From assembly GCF_003583365.1 (NCBI RefSeq), contig NZ_QXED01000004.1, forward strand, positions 124,001-188,000: a stretch of 64,000 nucleotides of DNA, read 5' to 3'. The notes beneath the pieces are model-generated. The model saw only the letters and a program-made list of their open reading frames with translations. It made no database searches and was not told the DNA's origin. This document shows positions 25,422-34,404 of this stretch, piece after piece. Source of the DNA: Fibrisoma montanum (GTDB lineage Bacteria; Bacteroidota; Bacteroidia; Cytophagales; Spirosomataceae). A program made the translations under genes and the position numbers. The stretch's first letter is position 1; every line of letters begins with the position of its first letter.

Positions 25422-26502
25422 TTACGATTCCTGTTCCAGCAGAAACGCTTTAATGAACTCATCCAGGTCCCCATCCAGCACGGCCTCGGTATTCGATGTC
25501 TGGTAGCCCGTTCGGTGGTCTTTCACGCGCCGGTCGTCCAGTACGTAGCTGCGGATCTGTGAGCCCCACTCAATCTTCTTCTTGCCGGCTTCCACCTCGG
25601 CGCGGGCCGCGTTTCGTTTCTCTACCTCAATCTGATACAGCTTTGATTTCAAAAGGCGGATCGCTACTTCCTTATTCTGAAGCTGACTCCGCTCCTGCTG
25701 GCACTCAATGATGATACCGGACGGCTTGTGACGTAGTCGCACGGCCGTTTCAACCTTGTTTACGTTCTGACCACCGGCCCCACCCGAGCGAAACGTGTCC
25801 CAGTCAATGTCGGCCGGATTTACGTCAATCTCAATGGTATCATCAACCAGGGGATACGCAAACACCGATGCAAAGGACGTATGACGCCGGGCATTGGAGT
25901 CGAACGGCGAAACCCGCACCAGGCGGTGAACCCCATTCTCAGATTTCAGGTACCCATACGCCAGCGGGCCGTCGACCTCAATCGTAGCCGACTTGATACC
26001 GGCCGTATCGCCTTCCTGATAATCGACCTGTTTGACACTGTAGCCGTGTTTTTCGGCCCAGCGCATATACATCCGGTACAGCATGTCGGCCCAGTCCTGG
26101 CTTTCGGTACCGCCCGCGCCCGAGTTGATTTCCAGCACTGCACTGAGCTGGTCTTCCTCGTTGCTGAGCATCTTTTTCAACTCCAGTTCTTCCAGCGTTT
26201 GAGCTACCTTACGGCCTTCTGCATCAACTTCTTCTTCGGATACATCGCCCGCATCGTAAAACTCAAACAAGGTTTCCAGGTCGTCGAACTGGCTTTTTAG
26301 CTGGTCGTAACCGCCCACCCAGCCTTTCAGCGCCCGGACCTGCTTCATCACGCCCTCCGCCCGGTCGGCGTCGGTCCAGAATTCGGGCTGGAACGTCTGC
26401 TGCTCAAGGTCAGCTAGTTGTTCTTTCTTGGCGTCGTAGTCAAAGATATCTCCTCAGGGCCTCTACTCTGGCCCTCAAGTCGTTCAACTGGTCAGTTGTC
26501 AT
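25422..26502 (-). CDS. prfB: Peptide chain release factor 2 (programmed +1 frameshift)
   Basis: 359 residues when read through the shift. The start ATG at 26502 gives 20 codons ([20 protein letters not shown]), then in-frame UGA at 26442-26440. Slipping +1 at CTT-T continues as [15 protein letters not shown] into the long frame. SPF tripeptide at about 198-200 and the GGQ motif at about 243-245, so the product recognises UGA/UAA and hydrolyses peptidyl-tRNA. It feeds back on its own level through the internal UGA. The long frame alone has no proper start before 26351, and the missing N-terminal helices are restored only by the shift. Confidence 0.96.
26439..26454 (-). promoter_or_regulatory. 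prfB programmed frameshift site
   Basis: Minus strand AGGAG-ATAT-CTT-TGA-C: an internal Shine-Dalgarno-like AGGAG four bases before the slippery CTT, then UGA followed by C, the weak termination context of the classical RF2 site. Confidence 0.93.
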
Positions 26503-26820
26503 GAACTTGTCTTCTGTAGGTGTTAAAACTGAATTTTTATGGTAACCGGTCGCCGGACACTTGAGCGCACAGGCCTCACAAAAGGGGTAACGCTCACTGA
26601 ACGAACGCCCGGCGTCGGCTAATCAACAAAGATAGAACAAAAGCAGACCGCCTGAAGGTTTGGTAACGGAATCAACTTTTCAGCCTACCTTTGCGTTCGC
26701 CAAATAGGGTCATTGATGGCCATCCAGTGGTCATTGTCTCCTGTCTGTTCTCGTCAGGAACAACAGCCATATCTGCTGATGAGCCTCATTGACCGATTAA
26801 TGACTAAACAAATCTGACTA
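26503..26820. other. 318-bp divergent intergenic region (prfB / lpd)
   Basis: Contains the lpd promoter at 26659-26693. The part near prfB shows no recognisable box, gene or strong repeat. Confidence 0.6.
26659..26693 (+). promoter_or_regulatory. Promoter upstream of lpd
   Basis: TTTG at 26659-26662, a 23-base spacer and TACCTTTG at 26686-26693 fit the Bacteroidota consensus. The TAnnTTTG box is identical to that of the initiator tRNA. The 5' UTR would be about 120 bases. Confidence 0.65.
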
Positions 26821-28218
26821 ATGGCTTCACAATACGATGTAATCGTCGTGGGTAGCGGGCCAGGTGGCTACGTAGCCGCCATCCGGGCTTCGCAATTAGG
26901 CATGAAAACGGCCGTTATCGAGCGCGAGAGCGTTGGCGGTATCTGTCTGAACTGGGGCTGTATCCCAACCAAAGCCCTGCTGAAGAGTGCGCAGGTTTTT
27001 GAATACATTAAACACTCAAAAGATTACGGCATTACGGTCGGCGAAGCGGCTCCCGATTTTAATGCGGTTATCAAACGGAGCCGGGGCGTTGCCGACAGTA
27101 TGAGCAAGGGCGTCCAGTTCCTGATGAAAAAGAACAAAATCGACGTGATCAACGGCGTCGGGAAAGTAAAACCGGGTAAGAAAGTTGAGGTGACAGGCCA
27201 GGATGGTAAAGCTACCGAGTACGAAGCCAAACACATCATCATTGCTACCGGTGGCCGCGCCCGCGAACTACCGGCCGTACCCATCGACGGCCAGAAGGTG
27301 ATCGAATACCGCAAGGCTATGGTGCTCGAAAAGCGCCCGGAAACCATGCTCATTATTGGGTCGGGGGCCATCGGGGTCGAATTTGCCTACGTGTACAACA
27401 GCATGGGCACCAAGGTGACCATCGTTGAGTTTATGCCGAACATTGTGCCGGTTGAAGACGAAGAGGTTTCGAAAGAACTGGCCAAGCAGTACAAGAAATT
27501 AGGTATTGAGATTTTCACTAAATCGGAAGTGACGAAGGTCGACACCAGCGGCAACGGCTGCAAGGTGTTCGTTAAAACGCCCGATGGTGAAAAAACCTTT
27601 GACGTGGAGGTGGTGCTGTCGGCAGCCGGCGTAGTTGCCAACATCGAAAACATTGGTCTGGAAGACGTTGGCATCAAAACCGACCGCGGTAAAATCGTAA
27701 CGGACGATTACTACCGGACCAACGTAGAAGGCTATTACGCAATCGGCGACGTAACGAAAGGGCAGGCACTGGCGCACGTAGCCTCGGCTGAAGGCATCAT
27801 CTGCGTCGAGAAAATAGCCGGTCAGCCGCACGTTGAGCCGCTGAACTACAACAACATTCCAGGCTGTACGTACTGTACGCCTGAAATTGCGTCGGTGGGG
27901 TATACCGAAAAAGCCGCCCGCGAAGCTGGTTATGAATTGAAAGTGGGTAAATTTCCGTTCACGGCCTCGGGAAAAGCTAAAGCATCGGGCGCGCCGGAAG
28001 GGTTCGTTAAGGTGATTTTTGACGCCAAATACGGCGAGTTCCTGGGTGCTCACTTCATCGGCAACAACGTAACCGAGATGATTGCGGAAGTAGTTGCGGC
28101 CCGTAAGCTCGAAACAACCGGCGAGGAAATCCTGAAAGCGGTTCACCCGCACCCGACCATGTCGGAAGCGATCAAGGACGCAACGGAAGCTGCCTACGGC
28201 GAAGCGATCCATTTGTAG
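26821..28218 (+). CDS. lpdA: Dihydrolipoyl dehydrogenase
   Basis: 465 residues. FAD-dependent E3 subunit that reoxidises dihydrolipoyl groups of 2-oxoacid dehydrogenase and glycine cleavage complexes. FAD-binding GSGPGGYVAA at the N-terminus. Redox disulfide Cys42/Cys47 (GGICLNWGCIPTK). NAD-binding GSGAIGVEFA near 180. C-terminal HPHPTMSE gives the His444/Glu449 pair of the active-site base. Full family length. Own promoter and a strong terminator; not linked to E1/E2 genes here. Confidence 0.96.
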   Translation: MASQYDVIVVGSGPGGYVAAIRASQLGMKTAVIERESVGGICLNWGCIPTKALLKSAQVFEYIKHSKDYGITVGEAAPDFNAVIKRSRGVADSMSKGVQFLMKKNKIDVINGVGKVKPGKKVEVTGQDGKATEYEAKHIIIATGGRARELPAVPIDGQKVIEYRKAMVLEKRPETMLIIGSGAIGVEFAYVYNSMGTKVTIVEFMPNIVPVEDEEVSKELAKQYKKLGIEIFTKSEVTKVDTSGNGCKVFVKTPDGEKTFDVEVVLSAAGVVANIENIGLEDVGIKTDRGKIVTDDYYRTNVEGYYAIGDVTKGQALAHVASAEGIICVEKIAGQPHVEPLNYNNIPGCTYCTPEIASVGYTEKAAREAGYELKVGKFPFTASGKAKASGAPEGFVKVIFDAKYGEFLGAHFIGNNVTEMIAEVVAARKLETTGEEILKAVHPHPTMSEAIKDATEAAYGEAIHL

Positions 28219-28300
28219 TTGTTTGTGGTTCGGAGTTTGTGGTTCGTTGCTGGTTAGCGTCCGAAGAACAATAAACTACAAACCACGAACTACAAACTGT
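28217..28300. repeat. Imperfect inverted/direct repeat of GTTTGTGGTTCG
   Basis: Two near copies of GTTTGTGGTTCG (28220-28246) and a related reverse-complement block (CAAACCACGAACTACAAAC, 28279-28297) form a loose hairpin just after the lpd stop. It seems to be low-complexity intergenic repeat material. Confidence 0.45.
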
Positions 28301-28310
28301 AAACTACAGT

Positions 28311-28349
28311 CCCCGTTCAACCGAAATGCGTTGGACGGGGGCTTTTTTT
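28311..28349 (+). terminator. Intrinsic terminator of lpd
   Basis: CCCCGTTCAAC / GTTGGACGGGG (one G-T pair) with an 8-base loop and a T7 tail. The right arm overlaps the -33 region of the mutL promoter. Confidence 0.88.
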
Positions 28350-28362
28350 ATCCCTAATTTTG
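28331..28362 (+). promoter_or_regulatory. Candidate mutL promoter overlapping the lpd terminator
   Basis: TTG at 28331-28333 (inside the terminator stem), a 21-base spacer and TAATTTTG at 28355-28362, an exact TAnnTTTG match. mutL starts about 50 bases downstream. Confidence 0.55.
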
Positions 28363-28411
28363 TTGTACATTGTAAAGTACGGCAAGCGGCCGTCAGGGAG
28401 ACTAATCAACC

Positions 28412-30445
28412 ATGTTGAACGTAATTCAATTGTTACCGGATTCGATCGCCAACCAGATTGCGGCAGGGGAGGTGGTGCAGCGGCCGGCTTCGGTAGTAAA
28501 GGAGTTGCTCGAAAATTCGGTAGACGCACACGCAAAATCAATACAGCTGATCGTCCGGGAAGCCGGGCGTAACCTGATCCAAATTGTCGATGATGGTGTA
28601 GGGATGTCGGAAACCGACGCCCGTATGAGTTTTGAACGGCACGCTACGTCGAAAATCCGCTCGTCGGACGATCTGTTTCGTATTCGTACGATGGGTTTCC
28701 GGGGCGAAGCGCTGGCGTCCATTGCGGCCGTAGCGCAGATTGAGATGCGCACCCGGCGGGCCGCCGACGAACTGGGCACACTGATCCGTATTGAAGGCTC
28801 CGACCTGAAAACCCAGGAAGCCGTGTCGTGTCTGCCCGGCACGAATATCCTGGTGAAAAACCTGTTTTTTAACGTACCGGCCCGGCGAAACTTCCTGAAG
28901 TCTAACTCCGTTGAGATGCGGCACATCATCGATGAGTTTCAGCGGGTGGCCCTGGCTCATCCTGAGGTGGCTTTTTCCCTGTTTCACAACGATCAGGAGA
29001 TTTATAACCTGCCCGTGGGGAAGCTGAGCCGCCGGATCATTGATATGTTCGGCAAAAGCTATCGGGAACAACTGGCCTACTGCGAAGAGCAGACGCCGTA
29101 CGTGACCGTTAAAGGCTACATTGGTAAGCCCGAATCGGCCAAGAAAACCCGTAACGAACAGTTTTTCTTTGTCAATAACCGGTTTATCCGGCATAACTAC
29201 CTGCATCACGCCGTAATTGGGGCGTATGAGGGTACGTTGCCCGACAACAGCCACCCGTTCTACGTACTGTTTGTTGAGATTGATCCGTCCCACATAGATA
29301 TCAATATCCACCCTACCAAAACCGAAATCAAGTTTGACGATGAACGGTCGGTGTATGCCATTATGATGGCCGCCGTCCGGAAGGCGGTTGGCGTATATAA
29401 CCTGGCTCCTTCGCTCGATTTTGAGTCAGACGTGAATTTCCTGTCCGGTGGGCAGCGCATATCGCAGCAGGAAATGAGTTCGCCAAAGATCGAATCCCGG
29501 TCGGGCGACTCCGTTGGCCCGAAGCCAGTGCTGCCCGCATGGGCAACGGGTGCGTCTAATGCTGAGCGGTCTGTTAGTGAACGTAGTTCGGCCACGAGAT
29601 CGGTGTCCCTCGACCGGGCGGCTGGTGGTAGTTTTGACGTGCCCCGCAAGCCGTCGGCCAACAACTGGCAGGCGCTGTTCGACGGACTGGCCACCAGCGA
29701 TGAACCTGACCAGAATCAGGCATTGTTTCAGGGCGAGCAGACCGGCGACTGGCTGGGACCGGCCAAAGCGCCGGCTACCGTTCCGGAAGAATCGGCCGAA
29801 TCCGTAACGCTCGGGAGCCGGGTCAATCGCCTGCCGGGCGATCAGATGGCGTCGGTTGAGATGGAAGAAGAAACGATCGTGCAGGTACAGAACCGTTACC
29901 TTGTAGCGCCGGTCAAATCAGGATTGATGGTCATTGACCAGCGGGGTGCCTACGAGCGGATTCTCTACGATCAGTTTCATGCCGCCCTGACAAAGCACAA
30001 TGGAGCCTCGCAGCAGCTACTGTTTCCGAAGACGGTAACGCTGACCCCGGTTGACTTTCAACTCGCTCTTGAGCTACGCGATGAACTAACCAGCCTCGGC
30101 TTTCAGTTTGATGAATTAGGAGCTAATACGTTCGTGATTCGGGGCGTACCGGTGCAGACATCTGATGAGCGCGAAGAAGAACTGTTTGCCAACCTGCTGG
30201 CGCAGCTTCGTGAGGATACGGCCCGTGACCGAAACGGCCGGCTGAAACTGGATCGGTCTGAAGCGTTGGCCCGGTCACTGGCCCGGCGTTCGTCGACCCG
30301 GCACGTGACCCGGTTGAACGTAACCGAACGTAAAGCATTGGTAGATCAATTAGTTGCATCGTCGAACCCGAGCTATACGCCCGGCGGAGAACCAATTACG
30401 ACTGTGCTCACACTGGATAAAATTGCGGGGCTATTTAAGTCGTAA
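28412..30445 (+). CDS. mutL: DNA mismatch repair protein MutL
   Basis: 677 residues. GHKL ATPase N-terminus: IANQIAAGEVVQRPASVVKELLENSVDA with Asn/Asp for ATP-Mg, then DDGVGM, MGFRGEALASI and TSK. A transducer domain and a long Ser/Pro-rich linker (about 340-480) follow. The C-terminal dimerisation domain has DQRGAYERILYD where nuclease-type MutL has DQHA-x2-E-x4-E, and SNPSYTPGGEP where those enzymes have a C-P-H-G-R-P type metal motif. The nicking site therefore looks degenerate. I recall similar TPDG-type sequences in other Bacteroidota, so this may be normal for the phylum. Monocistronic, followed by rhomboid genes. Confidence 0.94.
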   Translation: MLNVIQLLPDSIANQIAAGEVVQRPASVVKELLENSVDAHAKSIQLIVREAGRNLIQIVDDGVGMSETDARMSFERHATSKIRSSDDLFRIRTMGFRGEALASIAAVAQIEMRTRRAADELGTLIRIEGSDLKTQEAVSCLPGTNILVKNLFFNVPARRNFLKSNSVEMRHIIDEFQRVALAHPEVAFSLFHNDQEIYNLPVGKLSRRIIDMFGKSYREQLAYCEEQTPYVTVKGYIGKPESAKKTRNEQFFFVNNRFIRHNYLHHAVIGAYEGTLPDNSHPFYVLFVEIDPSHIDINIHPTKTEIKFDDERSVYAIMMAAVRKAVGVYNLAPSLDFESDVNFLSGGQRISQQEMSSPKIESRSGDSVGPKPVLPAWATGASNAERSVSERSSATRSVSLDRAAGGSFDVPRKPSANNWQALFDGLATSDEPDQNQALFQGEQTGDWLGPAKAPATVPEESAESVTLGSRVNRLPGDQMASVEMEEETIVQVQNRYLVAPVKSGLMVIDQRGAYERILYDQFHAALTKHNGASQQLLFPKTVTLTPVDFQLALELRDELTSLGFQFDELGANTFVIRGVPVQTSDEREEELFANLLAQLREDTARDRNGRLKLDRSEALARSLARRSSTRHVTRLNVTERKALVDQLVASSNPSYTPGGEPITTVLTLDKIAGLFKS

Positions 30446-30480
30446 TTGGGTTATTAATAGTAAATTGTCGAAACACAATC

Positions 30481-31260
30481 ATGTTTGCGCTAACGCCTGT
30501 TGTCCGTGCCCTGTTGTTGATTAATGTCCTTGTGTACTTTGTTACGAACGAGCAGATTATTGAACAATTCGGATTGCACTCATTTCTGTCAGACCTGTTT
30601 AACCCGACTCAGTTCCTGACGCACATGTTTCTGCACGGCGGGTTTATGCATTTGCTGAGCAACATGATTGGCCTGATCGTGTTTGGGCCCATGCTGGAGC
30701 GTACGTGGGGGCCCCGGCGCTTTACGTTTTTTTATCTGTTCTGTGGCATAGGGGCTGCGTTGTTATTCTCGGGTGTAAACTATTATGAGATGATCGACGT
30801 ATATGAGGCTGTCAGGGAGTACCGGGCTGAACCGACGCCGGAAAAATTTCTTGGCTTTTTTACCACCCAGGCCAGTTCGCTTTACGATCAGGTGGCCGGG
30901 TTTATAGAGCAGTATGAGCAACAGCCAAACAACCCCCGTTTTGTGGAAGGAAGTTTGCAGATTATTAATCGATATTATCTGAATCAGGTTGACCAGCCGA
31001 TGGTTGGCGCATCGGGAGCAATTTTTGGCGTGATTATGGGATTTGGTCTGTTGTTCCCAAACACTGAGTTGTTTTTATTGTTTCCACCTATACCAATCAA
31101 GGCGAAGTATCTCGTTATCTTTTACGGGGCCTATGAGTTATATTCAGGTGTGTATCGGGCGCAAGCCGACAACATAGCGCACTTCGCACATATTGGAGGC
31201 ATGTTGTTTGCATTCATACTGATAAAATACTGGGGTTCACAACGAAAAACTTTCTATTGA
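30481..31260 (+). CDS. Rhomboid family intramembrane serine protease
   Basis: 259 residues, about six membrane helices. THMFLHGGFMHLLSNMIGLIVFG is the rhomboid H-x3-N loop, with EXXW-R (ERTWGPRR) in L1. Catalytic Ser178 in GASGAIFG and His237 in AHFAHIGG. A hydrophilic insert of about 70 residues (110-165) separates helices 3 and 4. Three bases separate its stop from the next rhomboid start, so the two are one operon. Confidence 0.92.
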   Translation: MFALTPVVRALLLINVLVYFVTNEQIIEQFGLHSFLSDLFNPTQFLTHMFLHGGFMHLLSNMIGLIVFGPMLERTWGPRRFTFFYLFCGIGAALLFSGVNYYEMIDVYEAVREYRAEPTPEKFLGFFTTQASSLYDQVAGFIEQYEQQPNNPRFVEGSLQIINRYYLNQVDQPMVGASGAIFGVIMGFGLLFPNTELFLLFPPIPIKAKYLVIFYGAYELYSGVYRAQADNIAHFAHIGGMLFAFILIKYWGSQRKTFY

Positions 31261-31263
31261 GTA

Positions 31264-32187
31264 ATGAGCGGGTTGTTTGATGATTTTCGAAGCGAATTCA
31301 ACAAGCCCAACAACACGTTGGTGCAATTGATATTGGTGAATACGGTTGTTTTTTTGGCGCTGTTGCTGGCCAGAGTAGGATTGACTATGGCCAATCAGCC
31401 GGGTACGTACAATTTCATTCTGGCGCAGTTAACAATTCCCGCTACACTAAGTGCCTTTCTGCATAAACCCTGGACACTGTTTACCTACTTCTTCACGCAT
31501 GAGGATATTTTTCATATTCTGTACAACATGCTGTTTTTGTACTGGTTTGGCCGATTGATCGATGAATACTTAGGTAACCGCCGACTTGTGGGCTTGTATT
31601 TCCTCGGTGGTTTAGCCGGTGGGGTGCTTTACCTGCTCATGTACAATCTGGTCCCCTATTTTCAGGACCAGGCCGAATCGGCTAAGATGCTGGGCGCTTC
31701 GGGGGCTGCCTTCGCGGTAGCGGTTGGAGCCGCCACTTTATTGCCAAACTATACGTTTCACCTCCTGTTTTTTGGCCCGGTTCGGATTAAGTACATTGTC
31801 TTCTTCTTCATTGTATTATCCATTGCGCAGTCGGCTGGTCCTAATGCCGGCGGTAACCTGGCGCACCTCGGCGGAACGTTCCTCGGCTTTATTTTTGTGA
31901 AGCTGCTTCAGAACGGTACTGATTTAGGGCGGCCAATCTATTGGGTTATGGATGGCTGGCAGAGTCTGGTCAAGCCGAAACCGGCCGTGAAAGTTTCGTA
32001 CCGTCAACGTAGCAGCACCAGTGCTCACGCCAGTACGTATGCATCGGCGGGCAGCAGCTCATCAGCTGTTTCAGCACCCGATCAGGATGAAGTCGATGCC
32101 ATTCTCGACAAGATATCACGGTCCGGCTATGAGAGTTTGACCCGCGAAGAGAAGCAAAAGCTCTTCCGCGCAAGTCAGAGGAATTAA
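31264..32187 (+). CDS. Rhomboid family intramembrane serine protease with C-terminal tail
   Basis: 307 residues. Membrane core of about 220 residues: HEDIFHILYNMLFLYWFG loop, catalytic Ser146 in GASGAAFA, His201 in NLAHLGG. The C-terminal 85 residues are polar, Ser/Ala-rich, and end in a helical EVDAILDKISRSGYESLTREEKQKLF segment, a short motif often found at the end of Bacteroidota rhomboids. Second gene of the tandem rhomboid pair; a strong terminator follows. Confidence 0.92.
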   Translation: MSGLFDDFRSEFNKPNNTLVQLILVNTVVFLALLLARVGLTMANQPGTYNFILAQLTIPATLSAFLHKPWTLFTYFFTHEDIFHILYNMLFLYWFGRLIDEYLGNRRLVGLYFLGGLAGGVLYLLMYNLVPYFQDQAESAKMLGASGAAFAVAVGAATLLPNYTFHLLFFGPVRIKYIVFFFIVLSIAQSAGPNAGGNLAHLGGTFLGFIFVKLLQNGTDLGRPIYWVMDGWQSLVKPKPAVKVSYRQRSSTSAHASTYASAGSSSSAVSAPDQDEVDAILDKISRSGYESLTREEKQKLFRASQRN

Positions 32188-32204
32188 AACAAATCTTGCA
32201 AAAA

Positions 32205-32258
32205 TCTAAGTCCTTGATCAACTGCGTATATAGCGGATGATTAAGGACTTAGTTTTTT
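32205..32258 (+). terminator. Intrinsic terminator of the rhomboid pair
   Basis: CTAAGTCCTT ... AAGGACTTAG stem (32206-32215, 32243-32252), extended by ATCA/TGAT, and followed by T7. Confidence 0.88.
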
Positions 32259-32373
32259 TATAAATGCTAAAAAATGTAGTAGCTTCGCAGCCCAGGTATT
32301 GGACCACCAGCTACGGAAACATTGTACTTTATACGTTTGTTGTTGTAACACAGACGATTTTCTGCTACCAGCC

Positions 32374-34308
32374 ATGCTGATTACCCCCGGTAAACTTTTA
32401 GCCACCATCAATACCCCTGACGACCTCCGCCGACTTGATAAATCACTCCTGCCGCGTGTCGCCGATGAACTCCGCCAGTTTATAATTGATAACGTATCCG
32501 TGTATGGTGGCCACTTTGGTGCCAGCCTCGGTGTTGTCGAACTGTCGGTAGCGCTGCACTACGTCTTTAATACGCCCGATGATCAACTGGTTTGGGATGT
32601 AGGCCATCAGGCTTATGGACACAAGATCCTGACGGGCCGTCGCGACCGGTTTCATACCAATCGATTCTACAAAGGCATCTCGGGATTCCCGAAGCGCAAG
32701 GAGAGTGAATACGATGCGTTTGGCGTAGGCCACTCATCAACGTCAATATCGGCCGCTCTGGGCATGGCCGTGGCGTCGCAGTTGCAGGGTAACCGCCAGC
32801 GCAATCACATTGCCGTCATCGGCGATGGTGCCATGACGGCCGGTGAGGCTTTTGAGGGCATGAACCATGCCGGGGCTACCGACAGCAACCTGCTTATCAT
32901 CCTGAATGATAACTGCATGAGCATCGACCCCAACGTAGGGGCGCTGCGCGAATACCTGACCGACATCACTACGTCTCAGACCTACAACAAGGTTAAGGAT
33001 GAGGTCTGGAACCTGCTCGGCAAGATGAGCAAGTTTGGTAAGAGCGCGCAGGATATTGTTTCGAAAGTTGAATCGGGTATCAAAGCGTCGTTGCTGGATC
33101 AAAGTAACCTGTTCGAGTCGTTGCACCTGCGGTATTTCGGCCCGATCGACGGGCACGACATCGATCATCTGGTCAGCGTACTGGACGACCTTAAAAATAT
33201 TCCCGGACCTAAGCTGTTGCATTGCCTGACGGTAAAAGGAAAAGGTTACGCACCCGCCGAAAAAGATCAGACCAAGTGGCACGCGCCCGGACTGTTCGAC
33301 AAGGTTACCGGTGAGATCAAGAAAAAGACGTTTACTACGCCCCAGCCGCCTAAGTATCAGGATGTGTTTGGGCATACACTGGTTGAACTAGCCGAGAAGA
33401 ATCCTCGGGTCGTGGGTGTTACGCCGGCCATGCCGTCGGGCTCATCGATGAACATCATGATGAAAGTGATGCCGGATCGGGCCTTCGATGTGGGTATCGC
33501 AGAACAGCATGCTGTTACGTTCTCAGCCGGTATGGCAACGCAGGGGGAAGTTGTGTTCTGCAACATCTACTCAACGTTCATGCAGCGGGCCTACGATCAG
33601 GTAATTCACGACGTTTGCATTCAGGAACTGCCGGTTATTTTCTGCCTCGACCGCGCTGGTTTTGCCGGTGCTGACGGACCTACGCACCATGGCGCCTATG
33701 ATCTGGCGTATATGCGTTGCGTGCCGAATATGATTGTGGCGGCTCCGATGAACGAGCAGGAACTGCGTAACATGATGTTTACGGCTCAGTCGGACGAAAT
33801 TCAGCAGGGCAAACAGGCATTTACCATCCGCTACCCTCGTGGGGAAGGAGTTATGCCGAACTGGCGGACGCCCCTGGAACAACTGCCGATTGGTAAAGGT
33901 CGTCTGATTCAGGATGGCGAAGGTGTGGCTATTCTGACCATTGGCCACATCGGTAATTCCGCCGTTGATGCCTGCACCATGCTGGCCAGCGAGGGCATAC
34001 AGCCCGCGCACTTCGACATGCGTTTTGTAAAGCCACTTGACGAAGCGTTGCTGCACCAGATTTTCCAGCGCTTTGACCGCGTACTGACGGTTGAGGACGG
34101 TTGTGTAATGGGTGGTTTCGGCAGCGCCGTGCTGGAATTTATGGCCGACCATGGCTACGTTGCCCGCGTGAAGCGCTTGGGCATTCCTGATGCTGTTGTC
34201 GAACACGGTGAGCAGATTGAATTGCAGCACGAGTGCGGTTTTGATCCGCAGGGTATAGCCGAAGCCGTGCGCGAACTGTTGTTTGCCGGACGGACAGTAA
34301 CGGTCTGA
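32374..34308 (+). CDS. dxs: 1-deoxy-D-xylulose-5-phosphate synthase
   Basis: 644 residues from the ATG at 32374; the frame is open 25 codons further but with a non-conserved leader. TPP-dependent condensation of pyruvate and glyceraldehyde 3-phosphate, first step of the MEP isoprenoid pathway. GDGAMTAGEAFEGMNHAG...NDN is the TPP/Mg motif. DVGHQAYGHKIL carries conserved His residues. The central pyrimidine domain starts around 330, with the GIAEQHAVTFSAGMA Glu motif, and a C-terminal transketolase domain closes the protein. A TACGTTTG box (32332-32339) may be its -7 element. Followed by a long perfect hairpin. Confidence 0.96.
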   Translation: MLITPGKLLATINTPDDLRRLDKSLLPRVADELRQFIIDNVSVYGGHFGASLGVVELSVALHYVFNTPDDQLVWDVGHQAYGHKILTGRRDRFHTNRFYKGISGFPKRKESEYDAFGVGHSSTSISAALGMAVASQLQGNRQRNHIAVIGDGAMTAGEAFEGMNHAGATDSNLLIILNDNCMSIDPNVGALREYLTDITTSQTYNKVKDEVWNLLGKMSKFGKSAQDIVSKVESGIKASLLDQSNLFESLHLRYFGPIDGHDIDHLVSVLDDLKNIPGPKLLHCLTVKGKGYAPAEKDQTKWHAPGLFDKVTGEIKKKTFTTPQPPKYQDVFGHTLVELAEKNPRVVGVTPAMPSGSSMNIMMKVMPDRAFDVGIAEQHAVTFSAGMATQGEVVFCNIYSTFMQRAYDQVIHDVCIQELPVIFCLDRAGFAGADGPTHHGAYDLAYMRCVPNMIVAAPMNEQELRNMMFTAQSDEIQQGKQAFTIRYPRGEGVMPNWRTPLEQLPIGKGRLIQDGEGVAILTIGHIGNSAVDACTMLASEGIQPAHFDMRFVKPLDEALLHQIFQRFDRVLTVEDGCVMGGFGSAVLEFMADHGYVARVKRLGIPDAVVEHGEQIELQHECGFDPQGIAEAVRELLFAGRTVTV

Positions 34309-34327
34309 AACACGTTGATTTGACATT

Positions 34328-34386
34328 GCCACAGATTACACGAACTTATACAGATGGCCTCTGCGTAAGTTCGTGTAATCTGTGGC
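34328..34386. repeat. 21-bp perfect inverted repeat between dxs and lysC
   Basis: Arms 34328-34348 and 34366-34386 (GCCACAGATTACACG ... CGTGTAATCTGTGGC) are perfectly complementary around a 17-base loop. No clear T-run. It probably serves as the dxs terminator, but its sequence suggests a dispersed genomic repeat. Confidence 0.75.
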
Positions 34387-34404
34387 GTTTATATAGGTAC
34401 CAGT

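Noticed and set aside
28217-28300. Small RNA or attenuator behind lpd
   Set aside because: Pairing is imperfect and low-complexity, and no promoter is seen; recorded only as a repeat.
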